Positions 48,827 through 56,415 of a stretch of 64,000 nucleotides of DNA are shown one piece after another. The notes beneath the pieces were generated by a model. The model was given only the letters and a program-made list of their open reading frames with translations, did not search any database and had not been told where the DNA came from. Location: the NCBI RefSeq assembly GCF_000712075.1, contig NZ_JONW01000002.1, positions 1 to 64,000 on the forward strand, in the 5' to 3' direction. The stretch is from Caulobacter sp. UNC358MFTsu5.1. Lineage in GTDB: Bacteria; Pseudomonadota; Alphaproteobacteria; Caulobacterales; Caulobacteraceae. The translations under genes were made by a program, and so were the position numbers. Positions within the stretch are counted from its first letter, which is position 1. The number at the start of each line of letters is the position of its first letter.

Positions 48827-49276
48827 TTACGCGACTGAGGCGTCGTCGTCGGGGAACAGCCGGCCGATCAGCGCGCCCTGGCCGGACTGCAGCACGTGGG
48901 CGTCGGTCAGGGGGATCCAGAAGCACTCCAGGCGGGTCGGAGGCTCCAGCCCATCGTGGTCCTCGATCGCCGGCCAGCGCTCGGGCAGAGGCGCGGTCGG
49001 CCGGGCCAGGAAGAAGACGCGGTGCTGGATCTCGAACCGATGGGGCGTGATGTCGTACTCGGCCTCGCCCAGGTCGCCGAGGATCTCGAAATCCTGGCGG
49101 CCGGTCTCCTCCCGCAGTTCGCGCAGGGCGGCGGCGCGCGGGTCCTCGCCGTCGCGGATCGAACCGCCGGGAACCTGCAGGCCGACGGCGTCGGGTGAAT
49201 GGTCGGGGTGGCGCAGCACCAGCAGGCGGTCGCGGTCGATGCAGTAGATCACGACCTTGCGCCGCCGCGCCTTCAT
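48827..49276 (-). CDS. Nudix hydrolase
   Basis: 149 residues with a complete Nudix box [23 protein letters not shown] (consensus Gx5Ex7REUxEExGU). It hydrolyses a nucleoside diphosphate linked to X; the HRVFFLARP and ECFWIPL segments do not reveal the substrate. Its ATG overlaps the thiE stop by 4 nt (ATGA), so the pair is translationally coupled and it may clean up thiamine-related pyrophosphates, an inference. Confidence 0.9.
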   Translation of the reverse strand: MKARRRKVVIYCIDRDRLLVLRHPDHSPDAVGLQVPGGSIRDGEDPRAAALRELREETGRQDFEILGDLGEAEYDITPHRFEIQHRVFFLARPTAPLPERWPAIEDHDGLEPPTRLECFWIPLTDAHVLQSGQGALIGRLFPDDDASVA

Positions 49277-49914
49277 CGCGCGGCAAGCCCTTCGGCGATG
49301 GCGGCGTTGAGCGCCGCGACGCCGGCGGCGGGACCGTCCGGGTGTTTCCAGACACCGGCCGAGACGGCCAGGAAGTCGGCGCCCGCTGTGGCCAGGCCCG
49401 CGGCGTTGTCGGCGGTGATCCCGCCGATGGCCACCGAGGGGACCTCCATCGTCTCCTGCCAGATCGACAGGATCTCGGGATCGGCGGTGGTCGGGGCGTC
49501 CTTGGTGGTGGTCGGGAAGAAGGCCCCGAAGGCCACGTAGTCGGCCCCGGCCTCGGCGGCCTCCATGGCCAGGTGGCGGCTGTCGTGGCAGGTGACGCCG
49601 ATCATCGCCGACGGACCCATGATCTTGCGGGCGTCCTTGTAGGGCGTGTCGCTCTGGCCGACATGGACGCCGTCGCAGCCCAGGCGCGCGGCCAGGTCGG
49701 GACGGTCGTTGAGGATCACCGCCACGTCGTGCGCGCGGGCGATGGGGGCCAGGGCCTGGACGGCGGCGGCGACCACCTCGTCCGGGGCGTCCTTCAGGCG
49801 GATCTGCAGCGCCGCCACGTCGCCGGTGTCGAGCGCCGCGGCCAGGTCGCGGCCGAAGGCGGCCAGGTCGTCGAGGGCCGGCGGGGTGATCAGATAGAGG
49901 CGGCAGTCGGTCAT
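49273..49914 (-). CDS. thiE: Thiamine phosphate synthase
   Basis: 213 residues, a TIM barrel that joins HMP-PP and thiazole phosphate to thiamine phosphate. Family blocks: [71 protein letters not shown] (phosphate/Mg site) and [14 protein letters not shown]. The start at 49914 (MTDCRLY) is preferred over 49923. An alternative is a TMP synthase-like paralogue, but the motif set is complete. Confidence 0.9.
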   Translation of the reverse strand: MTDCRLYLITPPALDDLAAFGRDLAAALDTGDVAALQIRLKDAPDEVVAAAVQALAPIARAHDVAVILNDRPDLAARLGCDGVHVGQSDTPYKDARKIMGPSAMIGVTCHDSRHLAMEAAEAGADYVAFGAFFPTTTKDAPTTADPEILSIWQETMEVPSVAIGGITADNAAGLATAGADFLAVSAGVWKHPDGPAAGVAALNAAIAEGLAAR

Positions 49915-49967
49915 GGGCGCCAATTACGCCGATTTGGCCGCTGACGCAGCCCCTTCCGGCCATGGCC

Positions 49968-49993
49968 GGGGACAGGCGCATGCGCCTGTCCCC
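49968..49993. repeat. Perfect 26-bp palindrome, family F short form
   Basis: Arm GGGGACAGGCGCA followed directly by its complement, with no spacer. It lies between thiE and bfd, about 60 bp before the Fur-like box. A near-identical unit is inside bufB (54335-54360). Confidence 0.8.
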
Positions 49994-50050
49994 CTCGTTC
50001 ACTTTGTCGCACTGCGAGTCAGTTGCAAAAGCCTCACGCCTCCGCTACAT

Positions 50051-50069
50051 GAGAATGACAATCATCTCG
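50051..50069. promoter_or_regulatory. Fur-like box upstream of bfd
   Basis: GAGAATGACAATCATCTCG matches 13 of 19 positions of the Fur consensus GATAATGATAATCATTATC, including the central AATGAnAATCAT. It is 16 bp before the bfd start, in the core promoter. Confidence 0.68.
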
Positions 50070-50085
50070 GGTAGGGCGTTCTCCC

Positions 50086-50271
50086 TTGTACGTCTGCAAT
50101 TGTAACGGCATTCGCGAGCGTGAAGTCCGCGCCGCCATCGAGGCGGGCGCCACCCGTCCCGCCGAGGTGTTCCGCCACAAGGGCTGCCAGGCCCAGTGCG
50201 CCAAGTGCGTCTGCGAGATGCGCCAGATGATCCAGGACAGCCGCGAGGCCCTGGCCTTCGCCGCCGAATAG
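50086..50271 (+). CDS. bfd: Bacterioferritin-associated ferredoxin
   Basis: 61 residues. It binds a [2Fe-2S] cluster with Cys4, Cys6, Cys38 and Cys41 (YVCNCNG...GCQAQCAKC), the Bfd spacing, and reduces ferric iron stored in bacterioferritin so that it can be released. The TTG start (50086) is needed to give the conserved first residues. The Fur-like box just upstream fits induction in low iron. bfr lies 275 bp downstream, beyond a family C repeat. Confidence 0.92.
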   Translation: MYVCNCNGIREREVRAAIEAGATRPAEVFRHKGCQAQCAKCVCEMRQMIQDSREALAFAAE

Positions 50272-50280
50272 GTTCTCGTT

Positions 50281-50408
50281 CCGCTCATCCCGGCGAATGC
50301 CGGGACCCAGATGGAATGACTTTGGGCCCGACGCCATGAGCGCCGCCCTCTTTCCAATCAGCCTCTCCGCCTTTGGATCTGGATCCCGGCATTCGCCGGG
50401 ATGAGCGG
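50281..50408. repeat. Inverted repeat, family C
   Basis: CCGCTCATCCCGGCGAATGC...GCATTCGCCGGGATGAGCGG with inner ACCCAGATGGAATGACTTTG and TTTGGATCTGG. It separates bfd and bfr. A CTCACG-CTTTTC-CGTGAG hairpin follows at 50441-50458. Confidence 0.82.
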
Positions 50409-50546
50409 ATTTGGGGTATTTTCCGCTCACGCGAAGCAGTCTCACGCTTTTCCGTGAGGCTGAGAAACACTTGCAGACATAGCGGTTGAAGCAACCCAGG
50501 CGATAGATCAGGGTCCCCTCGATCAATCGAATCTGAGGAGGCCGCC

Positions 50547-51026
50547 ATGCAAGGCGATCCCGGCATCATCCGGCTCTTGAACGCGGTGCTCACCAACGAG
50601 CTGACGGCGGTGAACCAGTACTTCCTGCACGCGCGGATGTACGACAACTGGGGCTTCAAGCGCCTGGGCAAGATCACCTACGACGAGTCGATCGGCGAGA
50701 TGAAACACGCCGACAAGCTGATCAACCGCATCCTGTTCCTGGAAGGCCTGCCCAACCTGCAGGACCTGCACAAGCTGAAGATCGGCGAGACCGTGCCCGA
50801 GTGCCTGGCCAGCGACCTTCAGGTCGAGCTGGGCGGCCGCGAGACCCTGATCCCCGGCATCATCCAGTGCGAACAGGCCCGCGACTATGTCAGCCGCGAG
50901 CTGCTGCGCGAGATCCTCAGCGACACCGAGGAGCACATCGACTTCCTCGAGATGCAGCTGGGCCTGGTCAAGTCGCTGGGCGAACAGAACTACCTGCAGA
51001 GCGCCGTGGGCGAGCTGCCGGCCTAG
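50547..51026 (+). CDS. bfr: Bacterioferritin
   Basis: 159 residues, a four-helix ferritin that stores iron as a 24-mer with heme at subunit interfaces. Ferroxidase ligands are in LTNELTAVNQYF (Glu18) and EMKHAD (Glu51, His54), with Met52 as the heme ligand. The later ligands are in EQARDYVSRELL and DTEEHIDFLEMQ. GAGGAGG 6 nt upstream of the ATG supports the start. Its pairing with bfd gives a storage/release module. Confidence 0.95.
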   Translation: MQGDPGIIRLLNAVLTNELTAVNQYFLHARMYDNWGFKRLGKITYDESIGEMKHADKLINRILFLEGLPNLQDLHKLKIGETVPECLASDLQVELGGRETLIPGIIQCEQARDYVSRELLREILSDTEEHIDFLEMQLGLVKSLGEQNYLQSAVGELPA

Positions 51027-51047
51027 GATCGTCGATCCCGCGCAAGG

Positions 51048-51182
51048 CCCTCCCCCTGTGGGGGAGGCGATCGCGCAGCGATCGGTGGGGGGAGTCTCAG
51101 GGCGCTCGATCCGGGTTGGGGCCGTCTACCGAATACTCCCCCCCTCCGTCGGCTGCGCCGACACCTCCCCCACAGGGGGAGG
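51048..51182. repeat. Inverted repeat, family E
   Basis: Arms CCCTCCCCCTGTGGGGGAGG / CCTCCCCCACAGGGGGAGG. Inner GATCGCGCAGCGATC and GTCGGCTGCGCCGAC hairpins. It lies between bfr and the GNAT gene and encodes the GNAT tail. Confidence 0.82.
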
Positions 51183-51672
51183 ACCGCACCATGAACACTC
51201 GCGCGTCCTCGTCCAGGCCGCGCGCCCGGTGCTCCGCCCGGATCGCCAGCATACCCGGCGTCAGGACCTCCACCTCCACGAACCCCAGCCGCCGATAGTA
51301 CGGCGCGTTCCACGGCACCGCGCGGAAGGTCGACAGCGACAGGCCCGCCAGCCCCGCCGCCCGCGCCCGCTCCGCCGCCGCGTCCAGCAAGGCCGCGCCG
51401 ATCCGGCGTCCCTCGAAGGCCGGCAGCACGTCGATCTGCTCGACATAGGCGTAGGTTTCGACCCGCCGGAACATCACGAAACCCGCGACGGTCCCGTCCT
51501 CGACCGCGACGATCAGGCCGCCGTCCGCGATCCGCGCGGCGAGCACCGCCGCGGGGCTGGGCTCGTCCGCCGCCAGGGCGTCCATCAACCCGACGAACCG
51601 CTGGGCCGAGGCGCGTTCGAGGGCGCGGATCGTCTCGATCTCGTCGGGCCGGGCGGGGCGGAATTCGACCAT
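51097..51672 (-). CDS. GNAT-family acetyltransferase
   Basis: 191 residues with the GNAT fold: VAGFVMFRRVETYAYVEQIDVLP, the acetyl-CoA loop EGRRIGAALLDAAAERARAAG, and WNAPYYRRLGFVEVEV. The substrate is unknown. The natural end is probably near ARVFMV; the final 28 residues or so (Gly-rich, CGGGVGAADGGGEYS...) are encoded by the family E repeat. No strong ribosome binding site is seen before the ATG at 51672. Confidence 0.87.
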   Translation of the reverse strand: MVEFRPARPDEIETIRALERASAQRFVGLMDALAADEPSPAAVLAARIADGGLIVAVEDGTVAGFVMFRRVETYAYVEQIDVLPAFEGRRIGAALLDAAAERARAAGLAGLSLSTFRAVPWNAPYYRRLGFVEVEVLTPGMLAIRAEHRARGLDEDARVFMVRSSPCGGGVGAADGGGEYSVDGPNPDRAP

Positions 51673-51701
51673 GGCGGGCTCACAAACCGTTTCGCCGCCC
51701 T

Positions 51702-51727
51702 GGAACCAAGGTCCAGCTAGACGGGTT
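51702..51727 (+). promoter_or_regulatory. Weak EcfG-like promoter before the TspO-like gene
   Basis: GGAAC (51702-51706), 17 nt, GGTT (51724-51727): one mismatch in the -10 box. It lies 28 nt before the start. Only suggestive. Confidence 0.35.
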
Positions 51728-51755
51728 ACAAGCATGTTTAGCGAGGAGTACCGCC

Positions 51756-52346
51756 ATGCACATCCCGAACGGCCGATCCCACGGGAGGCGGACTCACGCC
51801 GGTCGCGAGTCGTTCGAGATGGACGCCAAGGCCGACACCGCCGTTTCGGCCGGCGCGCAGCTTGCCATCGGCCTGGCCCTGGCTGGCGGCGCGATCCTGG
51901 CCTCGACCCTGCTGGGCCGGCGCCACGAGCGGATGATCGACGACGAGGAATACGCGGTCGGCTACGCCGAGATGCACGAGCCGGTCGCCCATCAGCCCAA
52001 GGCCCTGACCAGCCTGATCCTGCCGCCGCTGTTCATCGCCATGACCCTTTCGGGGCTGCGCATCTGGAACGCGCCCTCCAGCCCCACACGCACCCGGGCT
52101 CTCACCCTCTGGAGCCTGGTCCAGGGCTTCAACGCCCTCTGGCTGGCCCTCGGCGCCAAGCGCGTCGGGGGGCAGCTTGGCGCCGCCACGGCGTCCCTGG
52201 CCGCCTCGGGCGCCTACGCCCTGCAGGCCCGCAAGCTGGTGGCCCCGGCCTCGGGTTTCTCCAGCCCCTATCTGGGCTGGCTGGGCTTCGCCAACGCCCT
52301 GACCGAGGAGTTGTGGAAGCGTCCCCGCCGGGTGACCGTCCACTAG
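51756..52346 (+). CDS. TspO/MBR-like membrane protein
   Basis: 196 residues with five hydrophobic segments after a polar N terminus (MHIPNGRSHGRRTHAG). The later segments (ALTLWSLVQGFNALWLAL; SSPYLGWLGFANALTEELWKR) resemble helices 3-5 of TspO, where a conserved PYLxWxxFA precedes the end. TspO proteins bind porphyrins and tryptophan-rich ligands. The match is partial and the function is inferred. GAGGAG 8 nt upstream supports the ATG. Confidence 0.6.
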   Translation: MHIPNGRSHGRRTHAGRESFEMDAKADTAVSAGAQLAIGLALAGGAILASTLLGRRHERMIDDEEYAVGYAEMHEPVAHQPKALTSLILPPLFIAMTLSGLRIWNAPSSPTRTRALTLWSLVQGFNALWLALGAKRVGGQLGAATASLAASGAYALQARKLVAPASGFSSPYLGWLGFANALTEELWKRPRRVTVH

Positions 52347-52391
52347 AAGAACGCCGTTCAGCGGCCGTTCAGGCGGCCAAGCTTTAGCTGT

Positions 52392-52411
52392 CCCCGAAAC
52401 GTGTTTCGGGG
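52392..52411 (+). promoter_or_regulatory. Hairpin overlapping a ribosome binding site
   Basis: CCCCGAAAC-GT-GTTTCGGGG with perfect 9-bp arms. The 3' arm runs into GGGGAGG, the ribosome binding site of the lipoprotein gene at 52421, so the fold would sequester it. Confidence 0.55.
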
Positions 52412-52420
52412 AGGCTTTCC

Positions 52421-53056
52421 ATGCGTGGTCTTCGGGTTCTGGGTCTGGCCGTCACGGTCGCCGCGCTGGCGGGCTGCGCCACCATGAGCAAGGAGGCCTG
52501 CCTGCAGGGCGACTGGGGCGCCCAGGGCTTCAAGGACGGCGAGGCGGGACGCGCCCAGAGCCGGCTGGACGACCACGCCAAGGCCTGCGCCAAGGTCGGG
52601 GTGGTCCCCGAGGCCGGTCCCTATTTCCAGGCCCGCGACCAGGGGCTGAAGCTCTATTGCACCCAGGACCGCGGCTTCGGCGAGGGCCGCGAGGGGAACA
52701 GCTACGCCGGGGTCTGCCCGCCGGGCGCCGAGCGCGGCTTCCTGGTCGGCTATGCCGACGGCCAGCTGGTCCACGCCGCCGTCTCGCGGCTGAGCCAGGC
52801 GGAGTCGGACCGCGACAGCGCCGACCACCGCGCCGAGAAGCGCGACCGCGAGGCGCGGGGCGTCGAGGACGAGCTGCAGAATCCCAAGCTGAACGACGAG
52901 CAGAAGCGCGAGCTGCGCGATCGCCTGAACCGCCTGCGGTCCGAACGCCGCCAGGCCGTCGAGGACGGCCGCCGGGCCGAGTGGGCCGCCCGCGACGCCG
53001 AGCGCGAGGTCGACGATCTGCACCACCGCTTCGGGGTGCGGTACGGGAGTTGGTGA
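52421..53056 (+). CDS. DUF2799 lipoprotein
   Basis: 211 residues with a lipoprotein signal and lipobox LAGC (Cys about 19). The DUF2799 core has GDWGAQGFKDGEAGR, then four Cys (EACLQ, AKACAKV, LYCTQD, GVCPPG) and GFLVGYADGQ. A long, highly charged C-terminal helix (about 120-205) has strong heptad and coiled-coil character (DSADHRAEKRDREARGVEDE). The role is unknown; envelope association is likely. The ribosome binding site lies in the arm of a hairpin at 52392. Confidence 0.85.
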   Translation: MRGLRVLGLAVTVAALAGCATMSKEACLQGDWGAQGFKDGEAGRAQSRLDDHAKACAKVGVVPEAGPYFQARDQGLKLYCTQDRGFGEGREGNSYAGVCPPGAERGFLVGYADGQLVHAAVSRLSQAESDRDSADHRAEKRDREARGVEDELQNPKLNDEQKRELRDRLNRLRSERRQAVEDGRRAEWAARDAEREVDDLHHRFGVRYGSW

Positions 53057-53063
53057 GGAGCGG

Positions 53064-53534
53064 TCAGCGGACGCCCAGCACCCGGTCCAGGCTCCACTTC
53101 CCGCCGCCCTTGGCGACCAGGAACAGCAGAATCGCGGCCCACGACAGGTGGGTGCTCCAGGCGTCGGGATAGACGAACACCTCGATCACCAGGGTCATGC
53201 CCAGGAAGGCCAGGGCGGAAAGCCGGGTGAACAGGCCCAGCACCAGCAGGATCGAGAACAGGTGCTCGCTGTAGGTCGCCAGGTGCGCGGCGATGTCCGA
53301 GGGGATCAGCGGCAGGCGGTATTCGTCGGCGAACAGCGAATAGGTCCCGTCGGTGATGTGCAGGATCCCGTCGACCTTGGTGCGTCCGGACAGGAAGAAC
53401 ACCGAGGCGATGCCCAGGCGCGCGACCAGGGTCAGGACCCCGTCGGGCAGGGCGCGATGGGCCAGGGCGGCCAGGCGGTCGAGCGGGCGGCTCCAGGGGC
53501 GCGCGGCGGCGGGGACGAGCATCTGGTCGGTCAC
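53064..53534 (-). CDS. bufD: DoxX-family membrane protein of the bufferin operon (BufD-like)
   Basis: 156 residues with four hydrophobic segments and the DoxX pattern [20 protein letters not shown] long periplasmic loop ([21 protein letters not shown]) follows, then [18 protein letters not shown] and [12 protein letters not shown]. In bufferin operons the DoxX protein is thought to handle electrons or export. The GTG start (53534) has GGAGA 7 nt upstream and overlaps the bufC stop by 4 nt (GTGA). Confidence 0.88.
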   Translation of the reverse strand: MTDQMLVPAAARPWSRPLDRLAALAHRALPDGVLTLVARLGIASVFFLSGRTKVDGILHITDGTYSLFADEYRLPLIPSDIAAHLATYSEHLFSILLVLGLFTRLSALAFLGMTLVIEVFVYPDAWSTHLSWAAILLFLVAKGGGKWSLDRVLGVR

Positions 53535-54310
53535 GCGGGGTCTCCGGGGTCGAGGCCGACGAACACGCCGTCGGCGATGAGGGCGGCGAAAAGGGCGGGC
53601 AGGTCGGCGGCCGGATCGGCTTCGGCGGCGGCGGTGATCGCCTCGCCCAGGGTCGCGTCGGTTTCCGCGGCGGCCAGGAAGGCGTGGCCGGCGCGGTCGA
53701 GCAGACGGGCCGTTACGGCTTCGTGCGGGCGGACGATCAGGACGCCCTGCGGGTCTTCCGCCAGCTCCATCTCGCCGGGCTGGGGTTCGCGCGCCGCCAG
53801 CCACAGGCCGGGCAGGCCGCTGTCGAACCAGGCGAAGGCCAGGCTGGGATGCAGGCGCGGGCGAGCGGCCGCCAGGGCCTGGGGCTCCAGGGCGAAGGCC
53901 TCGGCGGCCAGCGGCCGGCCCTCGGGCGCGAACAGGGCGGTGGTCCACATCCCATCCATCCGGGCCATGGCCGGCAGGTAGGGCAGGTCGTCGGCGGGCG
54001 GGAAGCGCGCCAGCCAGTCCGGGAAGCCCGCGCCATAGGCCAGGAGGGCGGCGCTCTTCGGCGGGTTGCCGCGCGCGAACAGGGCGGCGGCCGCGCCGAA
54101 CCAGTCGTCGCCGACCAGGCTGGCCACGGTCGGGAAGTTGGCGGCCAGGGCGTCGATGCAGCCCTTGGCGATGGTGTTGCGATAGACGGCCAGGCCGGCG
54201 GGATCGGTCTCGCCCTCCGGCAGCCAGCCGGCGATCGGCGCGGCCGTGCGCTCGGCGAGGGCGGCGGCGAAGGCGTCCTGGAATGTTCCGAGTTCACCCA
54301 CGGGCGTCAT
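53531..54310 (-). CDS. bufC: DUF2063 bufferin partner protein (BufC-like)
   Basis: 259 residues of the DUF2063 family: an N-terminal helical domain ([49 protein letters not shown]) and a C-terminal domain. It partners DUF692 enzymes in bufferin synthesis, probably recognising the precursor. It overlaps bufB by 17 nt and bufD by 4 nt, so the three are translationally coupled. Confidence 0.9.
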   Translation of the reverse strand: MTPVGELGTFQDAFAAALAERTAAPIAGWLPEGETDPAGLAVYRNTIAKGCIDALAANFPTVASLVGDDWFGAAAALFARGNPPKSAALLAYGAGFPDWLARFPPADDLPYLPAMARMDGMWTTALFAPEGRPLAAEAFALEPQALAAARPRLHPSLAFAWFDSGLPGLWLAAREPQPGEMELAEDPQGVLIVRPHEAVTARLLDRAGHAFLAAAETDATLGEAITAAAEADPAADLPALFAALIADGVFVGLDPGDPA

Positions 54311-55190
54311 CCCCGACAGGTTCGGGCCTGGACTGGGGAGAGGCGCATGCGCCTGTCCCCATCAGCGTCCGCTGGAGCAGGCCATGCGCCCGGTCGCGCT
54401 CGGCCATCAGCACGTCGAAGGCGGGGATGTTGTCGTCGCGTTCGATCAGGGTGGGGCGCGGGCCGACGCGGTCGATCAGGCGGCGATAGAGGGCCCAGAC
54501 GGGTTCGGCCACCGGCGCGCCGTGGGTGTCGATCAGCAGGCTCGATCCGCTTCGCGCCTCATTGGCATCGACGCCGTGGCCGGCCAGGTGGATTTCACCG
54601 ATCGCCTCGGCGGGCAGGGCGTCCAGATAGGTCTCGGCGGCGTAGCCCAGGTTGCTGGCGCTGACGAACACGTTGTTGACGTCGACCAGCAGGCCGCAGC
54701 CCGTGCGGCGGGTCAGGGCGACCAGGAAATCGGTCTCGTCCAGTTCATGGCCGGTCAGCGGCAGGTACAGCGACGGGTTCTCGACCAGGATCGTCCGTCC
54801 CAGGACGTCCTGCGTGCGGCCGATATTGGCGGCGATGCGGTCGAGGGCGGCGCGGGTGCGGGGGAAGGGCAGGAGGTCGGGCTGGTGGACCCCGCGCCAG
54901 GCGCTCCAGGCCAGGTGTTCGGACATCACGAACGGCTCGAACCGGTCGGCCAGGGCCTTCAGGGCCAGGAGGTGGCCGAGGTCGGGATCGGCGTCGGCGG
55001 CCAGGGATAGACCCACGCCGTGCAGCGACAGCGGGCGCGTCTCGCGGATCGCCTCCAGCCGGCGCAGGCGCGGCCCGCCGGCGGCCATGTAGTTCTCGGG
55101 ATGGACCTCGAACCACAGCCCCTCGGCGTCGGCCGCGAGCGCGTCGTCATAGTGCTGCGGTTTCAGGCCGAGGCCGGCGGTGGGGGACAT
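54294..55190 (-). CDS. bufB: DUF692 multinuclear iron enzyme (BufB-like)
   Basis: About 298 residues, a TIM-barrel MNIO (DUF692) enzyme, GLGLKPQHYDDAL...WFEVHPENYM (metal ligands), LHGVGLSLA, EHLAW, VENPSLYL, VDVNNVFVSA and EIHLAGH. MNIO enzymes modify cysteine residues of precursor peptides; in bufferins they give copper-binding thio-heterocycles. ATG 55190 is favoured over 55199 because GGA lies 9 nt before it. The C-terminal 22 residues run through a family F palindrome (54335-54360). Confidence 0.92.
   Translation of the reverse strand: MSPTAGLGLKPQHYDDALAADAEGLWFEVHPENYMAAGGPRLRRLEAIRETRPLSLHGVGLSLAADADPDLGHLLALKALADRFEPFVMSEHLAWSAWRGVHQPDLLPFPRTRAALDRIAANIGRTQDVLGRTILVENPSLYLPLTGHELDETDFLVALTRRTGCGLLVDVNNVFVSASNLGYAAETYLDALPAEAIGEIHLAGHGVDANEARSGSSLLIDTHGAPVAEPVWALYRRLIDRVGPRPTLIERDDNIPAFDVLMAERDRAHGLLQRTLMGTGACASPQSRPEPVGDDARG
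54335..54360. repeat. Family F short palindrome inside bufB
   Basis: GGGGAGAGGCGCA-TGCGCCTGTCCCC, one mismatch from the perfect palindrome at 49968. It encodes GTGACASP in the BufB tail, 24 bp before the bufC start. Confidence 0.75.
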
Positions 55191-55216
55191 GGTCGCCATT
55201 CCGAAAACGAAAATCG

Positions 55217-55327
55217 GTTGTCATCCCGGAAGCCTCGTAGAGGCTGTCCGGGACCCAGGTGACTGGGCCAAGGCGGTGTGGCCGCCCCTGGGTCCCGGAC
55301 AGCGCTACGCGCTTCCGGGATGACAAC
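55217..55327. repeat. Inverted repeat, family B, between bufA and bufB
   Basis: GTTGTCATCCCGGAAGCC...CTTCCGGGATGACAAC. It fills almost the whole 149-bp gap between the precursor and its modifying enzyme. It is flanked by the bufA stop and the bufB ribosome binding site. Confidence 0.85.
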
Positions 55328-55339
55328 GAGAGAGGAGGC

Positions 55340-55633
55340 TTACGCCTTCGGCGGGGTCAGAGAGCCCGTGCCGTTCGGGGTCTTGATGGTCACGCAGGTG
55401 CCCTTGGCGACCTTCTTCCAGGCGTCGGCCTGGTAGTCGACCTTCGAGGTGCCCGCGCACGAGGTGCCGGCGCCGGCCTTGCAGTCGTTCTGGCCGGCCT
55501 TGGCCACGCCGTAGCACTTTTCCATTTCGGTCTTGGCCGGCTTCATGTCGTCGCGGGCCATGGCGGCGCCGGCGCTCAGGGCGAACACGGCGGCGAGGGC
55601 GAGGGCGGGAGTGCGTTGCACGGTACGGGTCAT
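55340..55633 (-). CDS. bufA: DUF2282 bufferin precursor (BufA1-like)
   Basis: 97 residues: a signal peptide (about 1-26, ending AMA) and a mature part with four Cys (40, 51, 59, 80) in [21 protein letters not shown] and KGTCVTI, the DUF2282 pattern. DUF2282 proteins are precursors of bufferins, copper-binding RiPPs in which central cysteines are converted to heterocycles while outer ones form a disulfide. It is the first gene of bufABCD, behind a SigF-type promoter. The start at 55633 gives the signal peptide. Confidence 0.92.
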   Translation of the reverse strand: MTRTVQRTPALALAAVFALSAGAAMARDDMKPAKTEMEKCYGVAKAGQNDCKAGAGTSCAGTSKVDYQADAWKKVAKGTCVTIKTPNGTGSLTPPKA

Positions 55634-55709
55634 GGGGGGACGTTTCCTTCGTCTGTCCGACCGCGCCCAGCGCCGATCGTCGGCCCGTCCTGCGCGGTCA
55701 TGGGGGAGT

Positions 55710-55735
55710 TACGGACGGGTGCGGCGAAAGGTTAC
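55710..55735 (-). promoter_or_regulatory. SigF-type promoter of bufABCD
   Basis: On the minus strand, GTAACC (55735-55730), 16 nt, CGTA (55713-55710). The reported Caulobacter SigF consensus is GTAACC-N16-CGAA. It is 77 nt before the bufA start. Confidence 0.78.
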
Positions 55736-55834
55736 ACCGGTATCCGAACAAAAACGCGGCGGCCAAAACGGGGATGTGAAAATCACCGCATCCGGTTCCC
55801 GCGCTCGCCCGCTTTCCGGTTGGGGCGACGCGGT

Positions 55835-55860
55835 GTAACCATCGGCCCGTCTCGCGCGAA
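55835..55860 (+). promoter_or_regulatory. SigF-type promoter of sigF-nrsF
   Basis: GTAACC (55835-55840), 16 nt, CGAA (55857-55860), an exact match. The predicted transcription start would lie within about 6 nt of the GTG start codon, so the transcript may be nearly leaderless or the true start may be farther downstream. Confidence 0.82.
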
Positions 55861-55872
55861 CAAGGGGGAGGC

Positions 55873-56415
55873 GTGACGGAAACCGAGGCCGCCCTGAAGG
55901 CGCTGATGCTGCTGGGCCTGGACGGCGACGCCCCGGCCTATCGGCTGTTGCTGTCCCAGTTGGGCGGTAGGCTCCGCGTCTATTTCGAGCGCCGCATGCG
56001 CGACGCCCCCGGCGATGTGGAGGACCTGGTGCAGGAGACCCTGATGGCGGTGCATACGCGGCGCGCGACCTACGATCGCGCCCAGCCGTTCACCCCCTGG
56101 GCCTTCGCCCTGGCGCGCTACAAGCTGATCGACCACTGGCGGCGGCGGAAGGTGCGGGCGGCCGTGCCGATCGACGACTATGTCGAGGTCCTGGCCGCCT
56201 ACGCCCCGGAACCCGGCTCGGCGATGGACCTGGACCGCGCCCTGGACACCCTGCCCGAGCGCCAGCGCGAGCTGGTGCGCGCGGTCAAGATCGAGGGGCT
56301 GAGCCTGGCCGAGGCCGGCGACCGGACCGGCGTCTCGGAGGGCGCGGCCAAGGTCGCCCTGCACCGGGCGCTCAAGAGCCTGGGAGAAAGGATGCGCGGC
56401 CGTGCGGACGGATGA
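55873..56415 (+). CDS. sigF: ECF sigma factor SigF
   Basis: 180 residues: region 2 (FERRMRDAPGDVEDLVQETLMAVHTRRATYDRAQPFTPWAFALARY) and region 4 (LPERQRELVRAVKIEGLSLAEAGDRTGVSEGAAKVALHRALKSL). Identification as SigF rests on the adjacent nrsF gene, the divergent bufferin operon and the promoter type. In Caulobacter SigF responds to excess copper and other metals or oxidants and drives bufferin genes. GGGGGAGG precedes the GTG. Its stop overlaps nrsF by 14 nt. Confidence 0.93.
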   Translation: MTETEAALKALMLLGLDGDAPAYRLLLSQLGGRLRVYFERRMRDAPGDVEDLVQETLMAVHTRRATYDRAQPFTPWAFALARYKLIDHWRRRKVRAAVPIDDYVEVLAAYAPEPGSAMDLDRALDTLPERQRELVRAVKIEGLSLAEAGDRTGVSEGAAKVALHRALKSLGERMRGRADG

